Origin: Thalassospiraceae bacterium
Lineage (GTDB): Bacteria > Pseudomonadota > Alphaproteobacteria > Rhodospirillales > Magnetovibrionaceae
Reading direction: 5' to 3'
DNA: 8,155 bases
Assembly: GCA_030637845.1 (NCBI GenBank)
Contig: DAOWFT010000188.1
Location: forward strand, 1 to 8,155
Positions within the stretch are counted from its first letter, which is position 1. The number at the start of each line of letters is the position of its first letter. Under the pieces are notes generated by a model. That model ran no database searches, was not told the DNA's origin, and saw only the letters and a list, made by a program, of their open reading frames with translations. A program made the translations under genes and the position numbers. This document shows, in pieces, positions 6,519-8,155 of this stretch.

Positions 6519-6554
6519 TTGACTATCCAGATAAACAGAAAGCCACAAACCACC

Positions 6555-8063
6555 ATGTCCAAAAACGCTAAAAAAACAGCCATCCGCATTACCCGGGCCG
6601 AGGATTTTCCCGCTTGGTATCAGGAGGTAATCAAAGAAGCCGACATGGCGGAAAATTCAGGTGTGCGCGGCTGCATGGTTATCAAGCCATGGGGCTATGG
6701 CATCTGGGAGCGTTTGCAGCGCAGGCTCGATCAACGCATTCGTGAAACCGGTCACGAAAATTGTTATTTCCCGATTTTTATTCCGCTCGAACTAATCGAA
6801 AAAGAAGCAACCCATGTGGAAGGCTTTGCCAAGGAAATGGCCGTGGTCACCCACCATCGGTTGGTAGAAAAAGACGGCAAGCTCGAGCCCGCGGGCAAGC
6901 TTGAAAGCCCATTGGTAATTCGCCCAACATCGGAAGCCATGATTGGTGAAAGTTTTGCCAGATGGATACGCTCCTATCGTGACCTGCCGGTAAAAATTAA
7001 CCAGTGGGCCAACGTTGTCCGTTGGGAAATGCGCCCCAGAATGTTTTTGCGTACTTCTGAATTTCTTTGGCAAGAAGGCCACACCGCACACGCAACCGAG
7101 GCCGAGGCCCGCATCGAGACCGAAACCATGCTTGAGGTTTACAGGCAACTGGCCGAAGAATGGTTGTCTATTCCGGTAATTCCCGGCGAAAAGTCAGAAT
7201 CGGAACGTTTCCCCGGTGCGGTTGAAACCCACACCATCGAGGCGATTATGCAAGACGGCAAAGCATTACAGGCCGGCACTTCGCACTTTCTTGGTCAGAA
7301 CTTTGCCAAGGCCGCAAACATAAAATATCAGGCAAAAGACGGCTCGGAAGAATTCGTCTACACAACATCGTGGGGTGTTTCGACCCGCATGATTGGTGCG
7401 CTCATAATGACCCACGGCGATGACGATGGCTTGCGGGTTCCACCAACTGTCGCCCCGCATCAAATTGTAATATTGCCAATAGCCCGCGACGAAGAAACCG
7501 CTGGGGTGGTCAACCCGGCGGCAGCCGAATTGGCAAAACGCCTTAATGCTGAAAACGTGTTCGGCGAAGCGGTTCGCGCCCATGTGGATAGCCGCGATAT
7601 CAACACCGGTGAAAAACGCTGGGGCTGGATTAAAAAAGGCGTTCCCCTGATTGTTGAACTGGGGCCGAAAGACCTTGAAAAAGGCTCGGTCATGGTGACC
7701 CGGCGCACCGATATATACGCCAAGGCCCCCGAAGATACGGATGTGTTTGTTGGCGCGGCTCCTGAACACCTTGAAGCAATACAAAGGAAACTGTTTGATG
7801 ATGCTGCCAGCCTGCGCGATGCTCGCCTTGAAACCGGGATATCTGATTTTGCTGCCTTCAAGGAATATTTCGATACCGAAGACGCGTCCAAGCTCGGCTT
7901 TGTTCGGGCCAAGTGGTGCGGCGATGCGAGCAGCGAAGAACAGCTAAAAAAACTTTCCGTTACCATTCGCTGCCTGCCTTATGACCAAGACGGCAAAGAA
8001 GGCGTTTGCGTTATAACCGGAAAACCAGCCACCGTGGACGCAATTTTCGCAAAAGCATATTGA
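6555..8063 (+). CDS. proS: Prolyl-tRNA synthetase, archaeal/eukaryotic-like type
   Basis: This class II aminoacyl-tRNA synthetase charges tRNA-Pro with proline in the cytoplasm. From the ATG at 6555 it has 502 residues. Visible parts: N-terminal RGCMVIKPWGYGIWE (38-52); IRPTSE (122-127) contacting substrate; motif 2 from RWEMRP to RTSEFLWQEGH (156-176); GTSHFLGQNF (241-250); motif 3 STRMIGALIMTHGDDDG (276-292); an anticodon-binding domain about 300-415; and a C-terminal extension ending in FAKAY. There is no large editing insertion between motifs 2 and 3, and the C-terminal Tyr is typical of the archaeal/eukaryotic-like (type 3) form. In that form four cysteines bind zinc; here C455 and C485 remain, while the partner positions read Ser (DASSEE) and Thr (CVITG). 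The frame also allows TTG at 6519 (12 more residues), but homologues I recall begin near the ATG. Neither start has a clear Shine-Dalgarno. The enzyme identity is certain. Confidence 0.95.
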   Translation: MSKNAKKTAIRITRAEDFPAWYQEVIKEADMAENSGVRGCMVIKPWGYGIWERLQRRLDQRIRETGHENCYFPIFIPLELIEKEATHVEGFAKEMAVVTHHRLVEKDGKLEPAGKLESPLVIRPTSEAMIGESFARWIRSYRDLPVKINQWANVVRWEMRPRMFLRTSEFLWQEGHTAHATEAEARIETETMLEVYRQLAEEWLSIPVIPGEKSESERFPGAVETHTIEAIMQDGKALQAGTSHFLGQNFAKAANIKYQAKDGSEEFVYTTSWGVSTRMIGALIMTHGDDDGLRVPPTVAPHQIVILPIARDEETAGVVNPAAAELAKRLNAENVFGEAVRAHVDSRDINTGEKRWGWIKKGVPLIVELGPKDLEKGSVMVTRRTDIYAKAPEDTDVFVGAAPEHLEAIQRKLFDDAASLRDARLETGISDFAAFKEYFDTEDASKLGFVRAKWCGDASSEEQLKKLSVTIRCLPYDQDGKEGVCVITGKPATVDAIFAKAY

Positions 8064-8069
8064 GGTCAC

Positions 8070-8155
8070 ATGGTTATGGGTGAGCCAAACCCAACCCAAC
8101 TTTGCCAACCGGGCGTTGCGCCCATGTTGCGGCGTTGGGCGTTGGCCACCCGACC
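8070..8155 (+). CDS. Possible 5' end of a downstream gene, product unknown (3' partial)
   Basis: Six bases after the proS stop, an ATG opens a frame that stays open for 28 codons to the window end. ATGs at 8070, 8076 and 8124 share this frame. GAGG at 8062-8065, overlapping the proS stop, could serve as Shine-Dalgarno: 4 nt from the first ATG (short) or 10 nt from the second (better). The peptide begins MVMGEPNPTQL and later reads MLRRWALATR; I do not recognise it. In many alphaproteobacteria a lipoprotein-export gene (lolC) follows proS, but this peptide does not resemble a LolC start that I know. The DNA is rich in short repeats, so it could instead be non-coding. Confidence 0.4.
   Translation, partial: MVMGEPNPTQLCQPGVAPMLRRWALATR
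8072..8146. repeat. GGCGTTG repeats and inverted repeats after proS
   Basis: GGCGTTG occurs at 8112-8118, 8131-8137 and 8138-8144, the last two in tandem. Inverted pairs include GGGCG/CGCCC around TTG (8111-8123), GCCAAC (8104-8109) with GTTGGC (8141-8146), and GGTT-GGGT (8072-8081) with ACCC-AACC (8089-8096). No T-tract follows, so an intrinsic terminator for proS is not supported. It overlaps the possible downstream coding start. Confidence 0.5.

Larger units (their letters stand above)
6206..6554. other. Divergent intergenic region with imperfect hairpins and short repeats
   Basis: This 349-nt stretch lies between the minus-strand FAH-family gene and plus-strand proS, so it should hold both promoters. 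It is AT-richer than the genes and holds no tRNA, T-box or convincing reading frame that I can see. It contains inverted repeats at 6275-6315 and 6425-6458, described separately, and two 9-bp direct repeats: ACTACGGCT at 6271-6279 and 6328-6336, and AAAAGCTAT at 6237-6245 and 6403-6411. Near the FAH-family gene lies its Shine-Dalgarno, AAAGGAG on the minus strand at about 6216-6222. Confidence 0.6.

Noticed and set aside
6519..6521. TTG at 6519 as the proS start
   Set aside because: It has no Shine-Dalgarno, adds 12 residues not expected in the family, and would be upstream of transcription if the weak promoter at 6490-6518 is real. The ATG at 6555 is preferred but not proven.
6206..6554. T-box or other aminoacyl-tRNA-responsive leader for proS
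   Set aside because: There is no T-box consensus sequence, no specifier-loop arrangement and no terminator/antiterminator pair; T-boxes are also not expected in Proteobacteria.
6500..6571. Short plus-strand frame starting at the ATG at 6500 and overlapping the proS start
   Set aside because: It has no ribosome-binding site, only 23 codons, and runs out of frame into proS.
7266..7784. Long antisense frame (172 codons) opposite proS
   Set aside because: It lies wholly within a clearly coding gene, and its predicted protein has no recognisable domain; it is a shadow of codon bias.

Overview
The window is compact bacterial DNA of moderate GC content. Its genes look proteobacterial, most likely from a marine-type or otherwise environmental alphaproteobacterium. 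The grounds for that are a SoeABC-type sulfite dehydrogenase module, a TAXI-family TRAP solute-binding protein, and a long fumarylacetoacetate-hydrolase (FAH)-family protein of a kind I know mainly from Proteobacteria. The taxonomic call is inference from recalled families, not from a search. I see no rRNA, tRNA, insertion sequence, phage gene or CRISPR array.

Layout. Positions 1-3819 (+) hold the 3' two-thirds of a molybdopterin oxidoreductase gene (soeA-like, cut by the window start), then a four-cluster iron-sulfur subunit (soeB-like) overlapping it by ATGA, then, after an 82-nt gap containing a good stem-loop, a DmsC/NrfD-like membrane anchor (soeC-like). Together they form a membrane-anchored redox complex with no visible export signal. 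By homology it oxidises sulfite to sulfate in the cytoplasm and passes electrons to the quinone pool. Positions 3836-4834 (-) encode a secreted TAXI-type substrate-binding protein, convergent with soeC across 16 nt. Its upstream region carries three perfect copies, plus a partial fourth, of a 10-bp repeat. Positions 5021-6205 (-) encode a 394-residue FAH-superfamily enzyme that ends at a convincing intrinsic terminator (4978-5015), so it and the TAXI gene are probably separate transcripts.

Positions 6206-6554 form a divergent intergenic region with several imperfect hairpins and short repeats but no convincing gene. Positions 6555-8063 (+) encode prolyl-tRNA synthetase of the archaeal/eukaryotic-like type (no bacterial editing insertion, C-terminal extension ending in Tyr) with a half-eroded zinc site. 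From 8070 to the end a new + strand reading frame is open but too short to identify, and the DNA there is rich in GGCGTTG repeats.

How the genes relate. The soe genes are one functional unit. The TAXI protein and FAH-family enzyme could be an uptake-plus-catabolism pair for an organic acid, but the terminator between them and the absence of TRAP membrane genes make this only a hypothesis. proS is housekeeping. I did not find clear evidence of a wholly new system. The best leads are the helically spaced repeats ahead of the TAXI gene, the soeB-soeC stem-loop, the orphan TAXI/FAH neighbourhood, and the unusual ProRS.
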